Origin: Hoplostethus atlanticus
Taxonomy: Eukaryota > Chordata > Actinopteri > Trachichthyiformes > Trachichthyidae
DNA length: 64,000 nucleotides
Direction of reading: 5' to 3'
Assembly: GCA_034670405.1 (NCBI GenBank)
Contig: JAXDDX010000001.1
Location: 13,898,501 to 13,962,500, forward strand
Positions 33,601-46,768 of the stretch are shown here, one piece after another; positions within the stretch are counted from its first letter, which is position 1, and every line of letters starts with the position of its first letter. Position numbers and translations under genes: made by a program. The notes beneath the pieces were generated by a model that was not told where the DNA came from, searched no databases, and saw nothing but the letters and a program-made list of their open reading frames with translations.

Positions 33601-35743
33601 GTGGGGAAATGAAAGGCACCCATTGCCTGCCTACAATTATCACTGAATATTTCAAACACTTGACATAACAGTTAGATAAGGAGAAGTGAAGTTGGATTGA
33701 TGCCATCATACTGAGAGCAATCTAGATGCTTACCCTTCCTCGGCTAAATGGGCAGCCAGGTCTGTGGCCTAGCCCCCCTGAGGCTTTCAACTCCTTTCTC
33801 CCAAGGATAAAGAGAGAGAGGAGCGTGAGAAGCTCTGTCGGGATATTCTTAGTACCGTAGTCATCTCTCCCTCCTCTCTCCTTTCCTTTCTCCCTTCACT
33901 AGATCCCATGGGCCCGCCCCATTTCAAAATCCTGCTCATCAATCATTGATTTTCTTATTTCACCGTGGCACTGCAATCTGCCATCAAGTCTTTACAACAA
34001 AACTGCAACCTTGACTGACTTTCAGTACAAATACACGCCTCCCTGTGATATTTCAGTTTCATTTTCAGTTTGTATTAGTGAGGTATTTTTTCCTTATATG
34101 CAGAACAAGATCGTATTTTGTCTATCCAAATAATCTGCGTACAAGTGGCATCTCCCCTCACCCTCCTCTCTCCCTTTAGTTTACCAGAAACGCAATTAGA
34201 TTGTAATCTTGTAGAGGCCTTTCTTTGACAAATGTGGTGTTGTGGTGAGAACAGAGTTAGTGAAGGAAGTGAAGGAAGTGAAGGGATCTTTCTATCTCCC
34301 TATTAACCAGCCTGTCTGTCTGTTTTTTTCCCCCTCTATCTACCCAACTATCTGCATCCCTGCCTGCCTGAATCCCTCCATGCCCCCAGCCTGCCTGCAC
34401 GTCTGAGGTTATTAGGAGTGTAATTTTACCCTGAGAAAAGCCGGGGCTGGGCCTGCACTGCAGCGTGGCCAACCAGACAGCCCTCTACCCTCAGGAGCAA
34501 TCCACGTCCCAAACAGGAAGACTGAATCAGAGGAGATAAAACTCTATTTATACTTTCCCAGGCAGGCATCCTGACTGAGTGTTCAGATCAAGAAACACGA
34601 GCACACACGAGCACATGTATACAATATGTGATGTTGCAAACAGCAGCCATACATTTGATGTTTGAATTGAGAGAGAGAGAGAGAGCGAGTGAGAGTGGCC
34701 CCTCTGCAACATTTTATCAATCAAAGCTTATGTGTGGTTGTGAACACAGAGAGCCAGAAAAGAAACAGAAACTTTGACTTATGATTTAAACCTGAGCAGC
34801 AATTACTTTTTTTAAGTGCCAATGACAAAGAGGAAATGGAAGGGAACTGGATGCAGGCAGCTTTGGATGAACACCAAAACAAATCTGGGAGCGATCAATC
34901 ACTGAATGGACGGCTTTAAGTACTCACAAGCAGCATATATTATTGGAAAGCTTACATCCATTAAGGGGAATTTTCGTTGTCTTCGCTATAAATAATTGAT
35001 TATAATGGCGTAAAGGCAACCAATCAAATAACGTTACTAACTTTAGCAGCTGCACTGTGTATCTCAGAACAAATGGCCTTTTGGATAGCACGCCGATGTG
35101 GCCTAATATAGCCATGTGCCTATGTGAGAGAGAGAGCGACAAGGAAGTAGAGACTAGCCTGGGTAGTGAGGACAGGGTGGGATCACAGCAGGTCATGCAG
35201 GATGGAAAAGGAAACACTTAATTGATGCCCCGTAACCACTCACTTCCTGAGTAGGAGTAACCTGTCAGCCACAGGAGCCTCGCAGTCCGCCACTACGGTG
35301 ACCTGGTGTCTACTACAGCCTCATCTCATGATAAAAGCCCTCCGTCACCCTGGAGATCCACTATTTCACTGGCCTGCTCTGACATTACGGCTGCTTCTAT
35401 CAAAGCTTCCTTCAGGACCTGTTTTTTTTGTTTTTGTTCCACTAACAAGGCAGCGGCAGGACAGAACATTCACAATGCTGTTAGTGAGCACATACCACTT
35501 CAACCACTTATTGGGAGGTTTAGGCATCTGTGGAGTAACATTGGTAGAATACTTCATACGTCAATTAAAACCCACTTTAGGCCTCTGAGAGAAAGTGTTG
35601 AGCCAAATCAGAGAATGGGAGCAAGGATGGTAAATATGTTTTGTAACCATTTCTATTCTAGAAGAAATGATGCCTGTAGAAATAATTTTATAGATCGATG
35701 TTTTTGAAAGTTCGGACCTGGACCTACTTATAAATACATATAA
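30640..35743. other. non-coding DNA, no gene recognised
   Basis: The first 210 bp (30640-30850) are repeat-free with AATTAATTACAA and CACGTG motifs, so a conserved element is possible. A CA array lies at 31986-32006, purine-rich sequence at 32697-32830, a nine-base AGTGAAGGA tandem near 34259-34284 and GA at 34669-34685. The two overlapping plus frames at 35298-35707 contain nothing I can name. Confidence 0.6.
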
Positions 35744-36819
35744 CAGGGGTGTAACGATTACTCACTTTGAATCAGGGAGACTGGAGCGATTCAAACATAC
35801 TGCAAATTAGTTTATCTTTCTTTTGCATCTTTCCTGTCTGACTCCATATTACACTCTACTACAAATACCCAGTGGTGTAGGTCCGACACATTAAGCGGGG
35901 GGTTCGGGGGTCGTCCCCCAGGAAATTTTGAGCATCAAACACTTCATTTCCTGCATTCTGATGAATTTTTATGCACCAATTTGTGCCTTTTCTGCATCAA
36001 TTTATGGTGGAAATGTCCTCTGCTTCTTTCATGTTTTTATTGGGGGGGACAAATGCACATGTTCTAAATATTGAGGGGAACGTATCCCCTGCGTCCCTCC
36101 CGAAATCTAGGCCTATGCAAGTGCTATCTGTCACAAATATTTCATTTCCCTCCATTCAGTCACGTCACATTCAGTGGTTCTATTTGGATGCTTTATATTA
36201 TGAGGACTAATTATCCCTAACCTTTGTTTCTTTCGTGCTCAGAAATGTCAGTTATTTTACACAGGTGCCTTGGTTATATATACACATGCTAATGATATCT
36301 TCATGCTAACGCTGACATTTCAAATCAAAATCAAATCAAATCACATTTATTTGTATAGCCCTTAATCGTTACAGTCTCAAAGGGCTTCACAGAGCCCAAC
36401 ATGTGAAACAATAAATGGTTAGTACACGACATCCCCCAGCTTTGGACCCTCAACAGAGGACAAGGGAAAAACCAGGACGGTTGGGCGCGCAATAGATGCC
36501 GAGTTTGGGCAAGCAGCGTATACACAATGCATAAAAGTTTATTATGGTGGGACATCCAGATCTGATGTGGCATCACAGCAAACATTTCTGGTTCATAGCT
36601 GGATAATGCTGATTGCCACGAGTTTGTATATATTGTATGTACACAAGTCCCAGCCAGCCAGAGTCAAGATAAGCACACCATAACAAGGAAACAAGGAGAT
36701 TTGCTTTTCATGGCGATGAATCAAATCAAATCAAATCAGATCAAAAAAAAAGGAATGTATGGAATTTCTAACTACGTATCAAGATTCATATTGAATGAGT
36801 TAGAGATTCACAACCCTAG
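35744..36819. repeat. nested repeat island, possible hAT outer ends
   Basis: The left edge reads CAGGGGTGTAACGATTACTC and the reverse complement of the right edge reads CTAGGGTTGTGAATCTCTAA. Both resemble hAT-type termini, but the 8-bp flanks (ACATATAA and TATTTAAC) do not match, so the two ends may belong to different insertions. Inside, 35869-36118 looks like a separate repeat (GGGGGTTCGGGGGTCG near one end, CCCGAAATCTAGGCC near the other). The TTTATTTGTATAGCCCTT repeat follows. Recognition is by resemblance to fish repeats in memory. Confidence 0.4.
36320..36480 (+). repeat. teleost interspersed repeat, TATAGCCCTTAATC type
   Basis: After a degenerate (AATCA)n lead at 36320-36342 comes TTTATTTGTATAGCCCTTAA, then GTCTCAAAGGGCTTCACAGA and later GACATCCCCCAGCTTTGGAC. 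These blocks in this order are a common motif of fish genomic repeats. A second (AATCA)n tract at 36718-36744 may mark the far end. I know the motif order but not its formal family name. Confidence 0.6.
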
Positions 36820-39404
36820 TATTTAACCTCATACATCATTACCAAATTTAAAAAAAGAATAGATAAAATGATACATCACAAATAACCCAGTCACATCTAA
36901 ACATTGTTCTGGTAAACAGCAACTGCAGTTTGTCAGTTTGTTTGTTTACAGAAAAGTACGCACACATTCACAGTCACTGAGGGAGAGCCGCCTCCACCAC
37001 CCCAGTCAACACAGATTGGCAGCAGAAAGAGGAGCACTGGCGTTTTTTTTTCCTTCCCAGCTCATAAAGCTCACTGTGATTTAAGATTTTCTTGGATGTG
37101 CATAAGAGCTTCTGAAAGGTTTTACAGGCCCGATATAAGAAGTTTCATATGGAGTTTAGTTGGGGCTGGTGGAGTTAAAACAGTTTTATTGCTGAGGTAA
37201 TCTGACTGAAAGCAACCGATAATGATACACAAAGATAAAGTACGAACGCACTGAACTGCGCCTTGACTCGTTGTGTCTTGCAGACCGAGAAAATATACCC
37301 ATCACCCCTTGGAAAGACACATTGTTCATGAGTGTGAAGCCGACGGAGCATCTCAGAAACAGCCACATGACATGGCAATATGACAATTACATCCATATTG
37401 CGTAGTGAACCGAGGCAGTGAATGGGAAAACATGTGCAGTGATGATAACCCCTATGGAGTTAGGACATTGACGATTATGCTAAGTCAAGAGCAGCATAGC
37501 CAAGTCTTGAGTTAAGTGCTCTTTAATGAATTACTATGACACATTGATTACCCTGGAGGTACAGGGAAGTTGTTAAAACACACTCACTAACAAGCCTCTG
37601 GGTCAGGATTACGCCTCGACCACAGACTTCAGGCGGACCTACACCAGGACTGTGACACTAAGAGCCGCCTGACTCTGCCGCAAAGCTATAAACCCATTCA
37701 TCAAACCGACCTCAGTCAGCAGTGGAAACCGGGTTTGACAGGGGAACTATTGTGCAAAACTTGGGTACGACACACTATTTAGACGTTTTTGCACTCTACG
37801 TGCGCACACGTGACACCGGTGATGTCCTTTCACTCGTTCGCAGCAGTAAATCAAAGTTAGAGTTAAAAGTAAAGGACGCATTAATGGCGCAACGTTATAC
37901 TGTGATTTCATTTCAGTCAGTATTTTTATTGGAATTATTACAGTGTTATTGCACAATGTGAAACAGAGGTGAGTGCAAATGTGCTTTTTGGAGGTTATCT
38001 ATAAACGTGACGCTCATATGAAGGGCGAGACAGCCTTCATCCCTTGTGGACATGTCATAAGAAATATCTCTACCTTTGGACCACACTGGCTGCGAGTAGT
38101 ATTGCCTAGGCAATGTTGGATTTGTCTTTGAATACCAAATGTGAACTGAGCAGTGTCTGGACTGTAATTACCACGGAGTCCCTGTGAGACATGAACGGAC
38201 TTATTAAGAAGAGCCTTTTATGTGCAGCAGTCAAAAAATGAAAGATTATAGCGCACAGCCCTGTAATTGTTACCTTTTCTCAGGCTTCACAGTCATGATG
38301 GAAATCAAGCTACGTCTGATATGCAATTAGACAGACCTACCAGTGTGTGTGTGTGCGTGTGTGTGCAATTACATTTTACTGAGAACAAACTCTTTACCAA
38401 GGGTGACTCAAGTGTATTCAGTGTTTTTGTGAAGCTAGTGCAAGAACGGTAATAAATCCCTGAGTTAAACCCTCTTGGCCCAGTCTCGTATCCCTATGCT
38501 GTGCTGCATCCAGACAGTAAAGAGCCAGACGGTGGCAGGCAAAGCACAACCCACATGTACCGTATCAGTTGAACTTGGATCAGCAGCCCCAACCCGACTC
38601 CCACAGATGTGCTGGAGGGCTTCAGTCAGTGAGCTCAGAGTCTAGTCACTGCAGCCAGTCATACACATGGCACATCACTCCCAACCACAGTGTCTAAAAG
38701 AAGAACAATACTCATGAAAACGCCTCTGTGAAAACTCTCGGTCCGCTGTGTTCACACACTTCAGGCAGAAACCCCTGGCAGCCCGCACGGCTTGCTTGCG
38801 GTTGTCGTTTCTCTCCTTTTCCGAAGAGGATAGCAAATATTTCTAACGGGTCTTAAGCGAGATAAGCGAGCGATCGAGCGTTCCCAGTGCAAGCCGGTCT
38901 ACTCAGCATGCACGCGTGGGGTCGATCTGATTTTCATGTTAAGCAGGACCTCTCAAAACATGTGAATGCATGTGTCAAACAAGCTCAGAGCAGGGGGGGA
39001 GGAAAGGCCCCCCCCTGGTACCGTCCCCCGGTGGTGTTTGGAGAGAAGGATAAAGAGAGAAGGAGGGAAAAGATTAATGGGTCAAGCAGGCTGTGTCATC
39101 TCCACGGAGGGGAGAGGAGGCCAAGCAGCTCTTGGGCCTGGACCAGAGGGACAAGGACCTCTCGTGTACATCATACACCAACCACCAACACTGACGTTGA
39201 ACATGCAGCGGCCACCTGAAGACTTTGCATTACAGGCACGTGTCACTGCAGCCTTTTGTAATGCTCGAAGGATTTTGCATAGTATTTTACAAAGTCTTTT
39301 TTTTTCATGCCTCAGTCAGCCCACGTAAAAAGGTTGGTCTGCGCCAGTCGTCCCTGCTGTGATACGCATTTTATTTGATTGCAACTGCATCTCCTCAAAC
39401 TACG
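36820..39404. other. non-coding DNA, no gene recognised
   Basis: A (GT)n tract with one CG interruption lies at 38343-38366. Plus frame 38887-39219 starts at a non-ATG codon and shows no domain. Nothing else is recognised. Confidence 0.6.
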
Positions 39405-39571
39405 TTAAAGCTGCACTAGGCAAGATTTGTCTATCAAAATACACCCGAATCGGCCAAAACCACAAAGTTTGGCTGCAGTGTGATGTGATTTCTGGGTTTT
39501 GAAATCCAAACAGTTACCATTCGCTGCCATGTGGAGCCGCCAATTTGCGAAGTTGCCTAGTGCCACTTTAA
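39405..39571. mobile_element. short MITE flanked by TTAA, 167 bp
   Basis: The left end TTAAAGCTGCACTAGGCAA and the reverse complement of the right end TTAAAGTGGCACTAGGCAA differ at two of 19 positions. The outer TTAA is shared and would be the target duplication, as in Kolobok and piggyBac superfamilies. The interior of about 120 bp has no coding capacity. The minus frame 39405-39725 crosses the right end and is not a gene. Confidence 0.8.
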
Positions 39572-42009
39572 ACAACACTGTTTTATTGTTGGCCAAGCAA
39601 AACATCCTTAACATCCATACCTCTGAACAAAGTGCTCGAAAGATGTAGTAAATGTTTTTAGGCAAAAGGCTCCAGCTCAATTTGACAAATGCTAGGCTAT
39701 TGTCGAGTCCATCTGTCTTTGGCACATGGTCATGCCCATTTTCATCCCCCTCGACAACAACCTGAAAGCTTGACTAATTTGAGCATTTGAAGCACATTTT
39801 GCTGTGCTATATTTGGGTTTTGCATTTGGTATCCATGCATGCTTGGCTGAACAATCTAATTTTGTAACAACAATGTGCAGTTATTCAACCCAATACTGCG
39901 GCTCAGTGCCCTCAATCGAAAGCCATGGCATCAATACTTCTCAAATTAGCACTCCTATTCCAGGATTTGAGTTCATTCCCACAAATAAGAGAAACTCAGA
40001 TATCCACTCCTCCCCTTTTGATCTGAGAAATCAGTGACATAGCTTACTGACTTGAATTTAAGAGTTTGTTTATGGTATATATGATAAGGTTCTACGGTTC
40101 TATGGACGTTCCAGGTGGTTACCGCTGCCAGCTAAGCATGTCTGTGCCTCAAGGTTTAATCTAGGAAAGCAAAGACGCCTCAGTGTTAGAGGGTTGTTGA
40201 CAGCTGGAGTATGTAAGATCCCAAGCGCTTGTCCGATCAAATCGCTTCCATCAATCTCAACAGCCCGTCATTGGTTTGTGAAAGTCACGCAGATCATCTC
40301 ACATGTTCTCAGATGTCCTGCACTGCCTTCAATAAGTTAAAGTGCTGGCTTCGCTACATCGCTACTGATGTAGGACATGATGCTTTGACATTAAGTGTTA
40401 GGATTTTTAATGAAATCCTCATTTACAAAAGGAGGGCAAACTTGTTAAAACTTGTTAGATGTTAAAAAAAACCTCTGTAATCCTGTACTTGACATTTAAT
40501 TAAGTGGAATTAATCTCTTCTTCTCTAAGGTTTCTCTGGGCTGACACTGTTCCTAATGACATTAAAGGCTAAAGATGAACTATATGCCCATTCTGGGCTA
40601 ATCACGAGCTCTAGAAATCCTCTTCACATTTAACAACATCAAAAACCCCAATCACACACACTAGAATGTTCAAGAGCACCAGGATGAATCAAAAGCAGTC
40701 TGGAGAGCCACTACCAAGCTGAAGGTCAATCACCGATGCATTCATGTGTTTTCTCCTGTGTTTTTCTGTTTGGCCTAACAGACTCTTAGAGGACAACAGC
40801 AAAATACTTCACCCAAGACCCTCTTATATCAACATGAAATAGGCTGAGTTGCTTGTGTGCAAATATTAATTATGTGGTGGCAAATTAGGAAATAACTCAG
40901 AAGAACACGAGTAAATATAAGCAAATTTATCAAGGGGTAGTATTTTACAGATGTCCTTCAAATAGGAAGGACACGAAAATCCTTCCACATGACATTAAAA
41001 TCTTGAGTAAACTGTCACCGATTGTTTGGAAGCGTCACTGTTGTCTGACAATGCCTCCTGTTTCCGATGTCAGAGGCTCAGCAATAACCTCCCCAAAGGA
41101 TCTGCTGACACTGGCTACCAGTTGACTGGTTGACTGAGTCTCTTAAATAAACACAGTGTCACTCACATGATATTGTAGGGCTAAAAACATTACTAAATAC
41201 ACAAGGCTCCTGGATGTCTCTCTCTCTCTCTCTCTCTCTCCACACACACATCATCATCATCTGAATAAATACACAACTGGACAGGAAGAGAGGGCGGAGA
41301 TGGGATATTTGAGCCAAGGCTGTTATTGATACTAGTTAAATGAAACCACTTGAAATGACATTGAGCCAATCTACGTAGCGTGCATTTTTTTTTAGAGGTC
41401 ACACAAGGACATCCATTTATGGCTGGGCAAATCAGAGAGAAAGGCACGCTCGTCTACTAAACACATTATAGTATTGTCAAAGCCAGTCAAGCGGCAAAAT
41501 GTGCAGAAGGATGTATGATGTGAACACATGTTGCCGTACGTACAAATCAGAGTGAGATTGAAAAGCAAATGACCCGTGAGAAGGCAGCCTATATTTCAAC
41601 TAATGCTAGAGGAGCCGGGGAAAAGACGATTCTGTGTCACTGCAGATGCTCTGACTGAAATAGAACCACGTCTAATATATTTTATATCCATCTGAGATCA
41701 TGTGTCATAAAAACATGGAAAGCACTTGGCCTGCACAGGTTGATGTTTTTCTCAATATACAGCATGTTGATGGGTTAACAGAGAGACGTAATGATAAAAA
41801 ATGATGCTATGTGCAAATGTCCAAGTGGTTTTCATGCTTTTAACACTATCTAGAATTTAGACCAGATATTTACTTCAGATTCACACCAGCAGAGTGCAAC
41901 ATTAAACAGGCTAATGTTTGGACTATCTCCACTCTAGACTAGGAAATAACATCCGAGAGTCACACCAGCATGGTGTAAGGTGAACAAGTAAACATGTCAT
42001 CCCTTAGGT
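39572..42009. other. non-coding DNA, no gene recognised
   Basis: AT-rich unique-looking sequence. CT, CA and ATC microsatellites adjoin at 41217-41262. No repeat family or gene recognised. Confidence 0.6.
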
Positions 42010-42312
42010 GCAGGCACCTCTTGGGCCAATCAAAGTTTGACATTTTGACCTGAATTATGGCCTAATTATAGTGCCCCCATTAGGCCAATCAGTGTCATTT
42101 ATGAAGCTAACTAGATCGGTGTAACAGGTTTCATGCCAATCAGACTCATGGTGTAGGAGTTACATTTTTTAAATTTTGACTTTAATAACCCATAAGGCTA
42201 ATCAGTATGTTTTTTAAACCAGAACGCAGTGTCAAAATAAAATCAGAAAGAGATATCAGTTTTGACCTTTATAGCGCCCGCATCAGGCTAACCAGTGTCA
42301 TTTTTTGAAACG
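42010..42312 (+). repeat. diverged tandem repeat, about 100-bp units
   Basis: Three diverged units share the order TTTTGAC, then a TATAGCGCCC-like block, then AGGCTAATCAGTGT and a T-rich end with GAAAC/TAAAC. They start near 42042, 42173 and 42259. TATAGTGCCC at 42068 and TATAGCGCCC at 42270 are 202 bp apart. The middle unit lacks the GCGCCC block. The pattern of GCGCCCCCATTAGGCCAAT resembles a fish repeat family that I cannot name. Confidence 0.6.
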
Positions 42313-43989
42313 CTGGAACACAGTAGGAAGATTGGATGTGTGTGTTCAGACACGACAAGCTGCATCACTTATATTACTGACCTGCTCCCTAAACCCACGA
42401 TTCACCAATGATGAAAAGAAGAGCTTGGTTTCAAAACCTGTCAACAATGAAGCGAGCAGTAAGACTCTAAAGCAGAGAGGGTTTTGTTTACACTGTTCAA
42501 CTGCAGTGGTGTGGTCTTGATCCAAGAAGCACCGGGCTCTGTAGTGACTCACAAAGGTGCTTTTGATTATAGCACTGGCGTGGAGCAGAGGGAGAGCTGG
42601 CTCTGCCTCGCCAATGAGGCTCCTTCGTGTCCGATGAATCACAGCAGGTTTAGAGTCGGGAGGCTTATTACGTTTTCATCGTGCCAACACACAGTTAGGA
42701 GACAATGACAAGACGGCGCAGGAGGGGCTGCACCCAAACAGCGGTTGCGCCAACAAAAGTGTCAACATAGGAAATGTGCCATTGATTTTTTTTTCCTCTC
42801 TCTCTCAGTACCTTTAGATTGCTACTACTTATTGTGGTCCTCAAAGCAGCATCTGGGGACATTAAAAAGGCCTTGAACGCTCATTGGAGTTCGAGAAAAA
42901 TTATTACCTTCAGATAGAACATTTCAAAAGCGCTTCAGAGCTTAAGATGAATGTAATGGAAACGGTAGTAATAAAGTTGGATTTTGACCTGATCTGGCAC
43001 GCTATCCCAGCCCTAATGATGAAGGTCTGGTTTCTTTAATATTATGTCTGCACCTTGGAACAACCAAGCTCTTAAAGAGTTTATCTTTCTGGGTGTAAGA
43101 TCTAACAGTGCCTTAAAAACAGATTACTCAGTTTTAAACATCACTGCTAAGATGTAGGGTAGTCCATGCTCCTCTATATGTCTTAATAAATCTAATTCTT
43201 CAGTACTGTTACAAGGGTATGAGAAAAACGTGGTCATTCAGCTCTATGCCAATGCTATCTCAATCTACCAACCGCTAGTGCAAAAGTCAAACGGTTTCAT
43301 ATTGCGAACCACTGAGACCAAAGCATTACATCACTAGCATGCAATGAATTGTCATGTTTTACTAACTGCTTAAAACGCTGAAAACTGAGACATTTTATGT
43401 ACTTCTCAGAAATTCCGTGATTGGAGTCCTGTTTATAGCCACTGAAACCGTCACTCACACATCATGGTCAAAAGGATCTTGAACAAACCCCATGGGATCC
43501 AACCATTCCTGGCCCTGCCACAATGAGGGCCATTAGGAATATCTCTAAAACGACTATAAGAAAAAAAGAAAAAGAGTCATAAATCTCTGGCCAGTCAAAT
43601 CTTTACTGGCAATCAAATGAAACAGAAATCCTTACCACATTTAAAGTGGGCTAATGGCAGATGTGTTTATACTATAAGGATCATTAGCGTTTTACTGTAC
43701 GCATTAAACCATACAGTAAACATCATCACTGTCCTATCAACCATACTGTAGAGCAAGATCAACTTGATCCATTCTCTTCATAAAGATACTCAATGCTCAA
43801 TGGTCCTTTGACCTCCTATACTGGACTGGAAAAGGTCCATGTGGACTATAACTAACCATTTTATGCCCTAATAGGAAAACATGTCCATCAAACCAAGCAT
43901 GTACTCGCTTTTCCTGCTTCATCAACTTCAGGAAATCATTCGACTGTGGCAGAGAGTGGGAATTTCTTGTTACAAAATAGAGGTGAGTT
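42313..43989. other. non-coding DNA, no gene recognised
   Basis: Open frames are short. A plus frame near 42970 reads KLDFDLIWHA, vaguely like a LINE reverse transcriptase FDLVWH box, but neighbouring motifs are missing. Nothing else is recognised. Confidence 0.55.
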
Positions 43990-44205
43990 GGGGTTGCAAT
44001 TGAGTTCCATCATTGTTCAACATTTACAACATTTATATAAATAAGTTAGTGGAAAAGGTCAGCCAATTTTGAATCCCTGGCCTCCTTTTTTAAACATACA
44101 AACCACAAATTCTATGCAGATGACACAGTGCTACAAAATCTGATAAAACATGCTAGAAAAGCTTGCCAGAACTGGGATCAACTGTGTCAACTTGCCATAG
44201 TCTTA
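43990..44205 (+). pseudogene. decayed LINE reverse transcriptase fragment
   Basis: The plus strand encodes FYADDTVLQNL, with the catalytic YADD box of reverse transcriptase at 44113-44124, followed by CQNWDQLCQL. This resembles the post-YADD helix of LINE enzymes (CQNWALxVN). Upstream, in another frame, VPSLFNIYNIYINKL matches the LFNIYIN box that precedes YADD, after a stop codon. Stops and frame changes show it is dead. Only palm-domain pieces remain. The clade cannot be fixed. Confidence 0.6.
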
Positions 44206-46768
44206 AGCCAGAAATGCACTGGAAGTGTCAGACACGCACAGTCTCAAATTCACCAATTGTTTTCAATGGCCAAACGCTCACTTTCACCAGAGATTTCTGG
44301 AGCCGCAGTGCAAAGGAAAAAAGGTAAGATTATGCAATTTTGCAATGCAACAGGGCGTTTTGGGATTTTGTTAATTACCACCCATTGGTAGCTTAAGTCA
44401 GCTAAGTTTTATCAGCAGATCAGCAGATCAGCAGACTGTGAGCAGACGATATAGCAGCTTAGAGATAGCTAGGGTGGCGAAGTGCAAATGCTGGTGGTTG
44501 GTGTTGATGCTTCAAATCTCCTGCCTGCAGTGCACCATAAAAGCGTCAAACAAGGTATGCATCAAAAGTCACATCCAGTGCGTTTGGGCCTTAAGGGAAT
44601 AATTACAGTGAGTGATCAAAACACACACACACACACACACACAGATGCAAGAGTTTTCCTGAAGGAATGGTTGTGCATTCGGTCTGCATGATGCATCGCC
44701 TTCGATTTTTACTTGAGATAATAATAGCAGGCCGCCATGTAAAACTTTCTTGTAATCCACCATTGCTAGCTCTTGTCTCAGAGAACAGATGAAAAACAAT
44801 TGCCAGGCACAGACAACCAACACAGACAAAGGCGACTGTCACAGGCTATAGCTACACAGGCAGTCAGGAGAGGAAGCCCTCCCCCTTTAAAGTCAACAAG
44901 TCTGACATTACAAATCCCACTCAGTGCTGAAGCAAAAAAAGGCATACTGCACAACACAGCGCTGTGTGAAAGCAGAGTAGCCGGCAGCAGTCAGGTATTT
45001 TTGGATCAAGAACTTTTAACCACTACATGTGCATATAACATGTCGCATGTATGGTGGAAAAATTCCTCAGTTACATAAGGTTCAGTATTAACGCAGTTCC
45101 AAACTATGCACCAGGGTCCAATGCAATATACATTTTCAGCGACCCCTTTTATTGTTCGGTACGAGCCTTGACAAAGCTCAACAAATATTATCTGCCAAGG
45201 TGAGATGAAATGATCCAAGCTGTAAACACGCTGGCATTAACCAACATGGGATCAACGGCAAACACCCTCCCACGCACATTGACGACACAACATGACGTCC
45301 TTGTTCCCACAGCTCACACAGAGATTTAAGCGTAAACACTGTTTTGAGGAGAGAGGTGTGCTGCGCCATCAGCCCAGGCAGGCCAGGATCCCTGCTCTGA
45401 AATAGACTTGACTGTAAACAACCGCATGTGGTCAGATAGCAAAGTCAAAATATAGGCACAGAATGTGCTGCTCGCAGTGCATGTACGGACAGGAGTTATA
45501 TCTGATGTGCAGTTCACCGACCGCCTGTAAGCCTGAAATGAGAAGGTTTTAATTGTGCTCTTTGACGCAGGAGAAAGATGCACAGTCAGAGTGAGTCATG
45601 GCGCCCGCTGGTCACCAGCATCGGGCCGGAGATATCTCACGTAGACAAAGACACCGACCCAGCCTTACTCTTCCTGTTGCTGATTATCCCATGGGGATGT
45701 GGTTACAAAGAGACAGCGAGAGAGAGAGAGAGAGAAAAGTAGAGAAAATGTTGATATAGCAGCACAGCTCATCCATTGTGGGGCCTAGTGGGTCGAGATC
45801 TGCCCAGCACAGTCCTGCCCCTTGTCCCAGAGAATAGGAACTTTCATGAAGGGGACAGAACAGAGAGCTGACCACTGCGCTGTGTAGGACAGAGAGGGAG
45901 AAGAGGAAGTAAACACGGTGGGGGGGTTCACACTGATGCTTTTGTTTCTAACCACCGTGGGGGATCTTCCAGCGCATCAGAAGAAGGAAAAACCTACAAA
46001 GATTTATGACTGTTAATTCAAAAAATAGTTGGAGAGAATGTCACTTGTGGATAGCAGGCTTTGATGCCATGTTATGTTTGTTTCATTACACAAACCAAGG
46101 ATGAAGAGCTGAAAACAATGAGAAGCAGCTGAAGGCTCAAACCACCCATCTTTTCTTCTCTGAGTGTAGCTGGCTGGTGGGTGTACAGCAAATGAGATTT
46201 CTGGGAAATTAATGCAGGGCTGGATTTAATCCAATATACTGTAGGTCATCGTTGGTAAGGTGCTGCTGAAACTAATTAACCAGCGCCTACAGTGAAATGA
46301 AGTAGAAAATGTACATATTTCGACTCAAGAGCGGGTCATGGGGGCCGGTGACCCCAAGCCACGAGCGCAGGCTGGAATGCGAGGGGTCAGATGGTACGAG
46401 ACCCCGCAGTCTTAAAAAAAAAGCCCTCGCTCCCCTTCCATACGCCAGAAAAGAGATCCACACCGTATGAGCGTGACCCTGCACGTGATGCAAAAAAGCA
46501 AGCCATACTTAATCACTTGTATTTTCATGAGGCCCCATTTGACTTCGGCGCTGCGACTAGAGGGCAAACAATTGTTGTGTTTCTTTCATAATGTGTCCTC
46601 TGTGACTTCAACGCCTTCCCTTGTGGGAGTGCAAAAAATGTCTGATCTTTTGTACAACATGTGATATTCAGGGGCGGAGAGGTCATTTGTTCAGAGACAG
46701 AGAGATATTTTTGAATGGAGCAAATTAAGAGCTCAATAAATCAGCTAAGGAATGTCTGTCAAGCGATT
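44206..46768. other. non-coding DNA, no gene recognised
   Basis: Plus frame 44128-44391 continues from the LINE fragment and then loses similarity. A triplicated ATCAGCAG motif occurs at 44412-44435, a (CA)n array at 44621-44643 and a GA array at 45717-45735. No gene recognised. Confidence 0.6.

Noticed and set aside
42965-43000. KLDFDLIWHA as a LINE reverse transcriptase box
   Set aside because: A single short resemblance with no neighbouring motifs in any frame.
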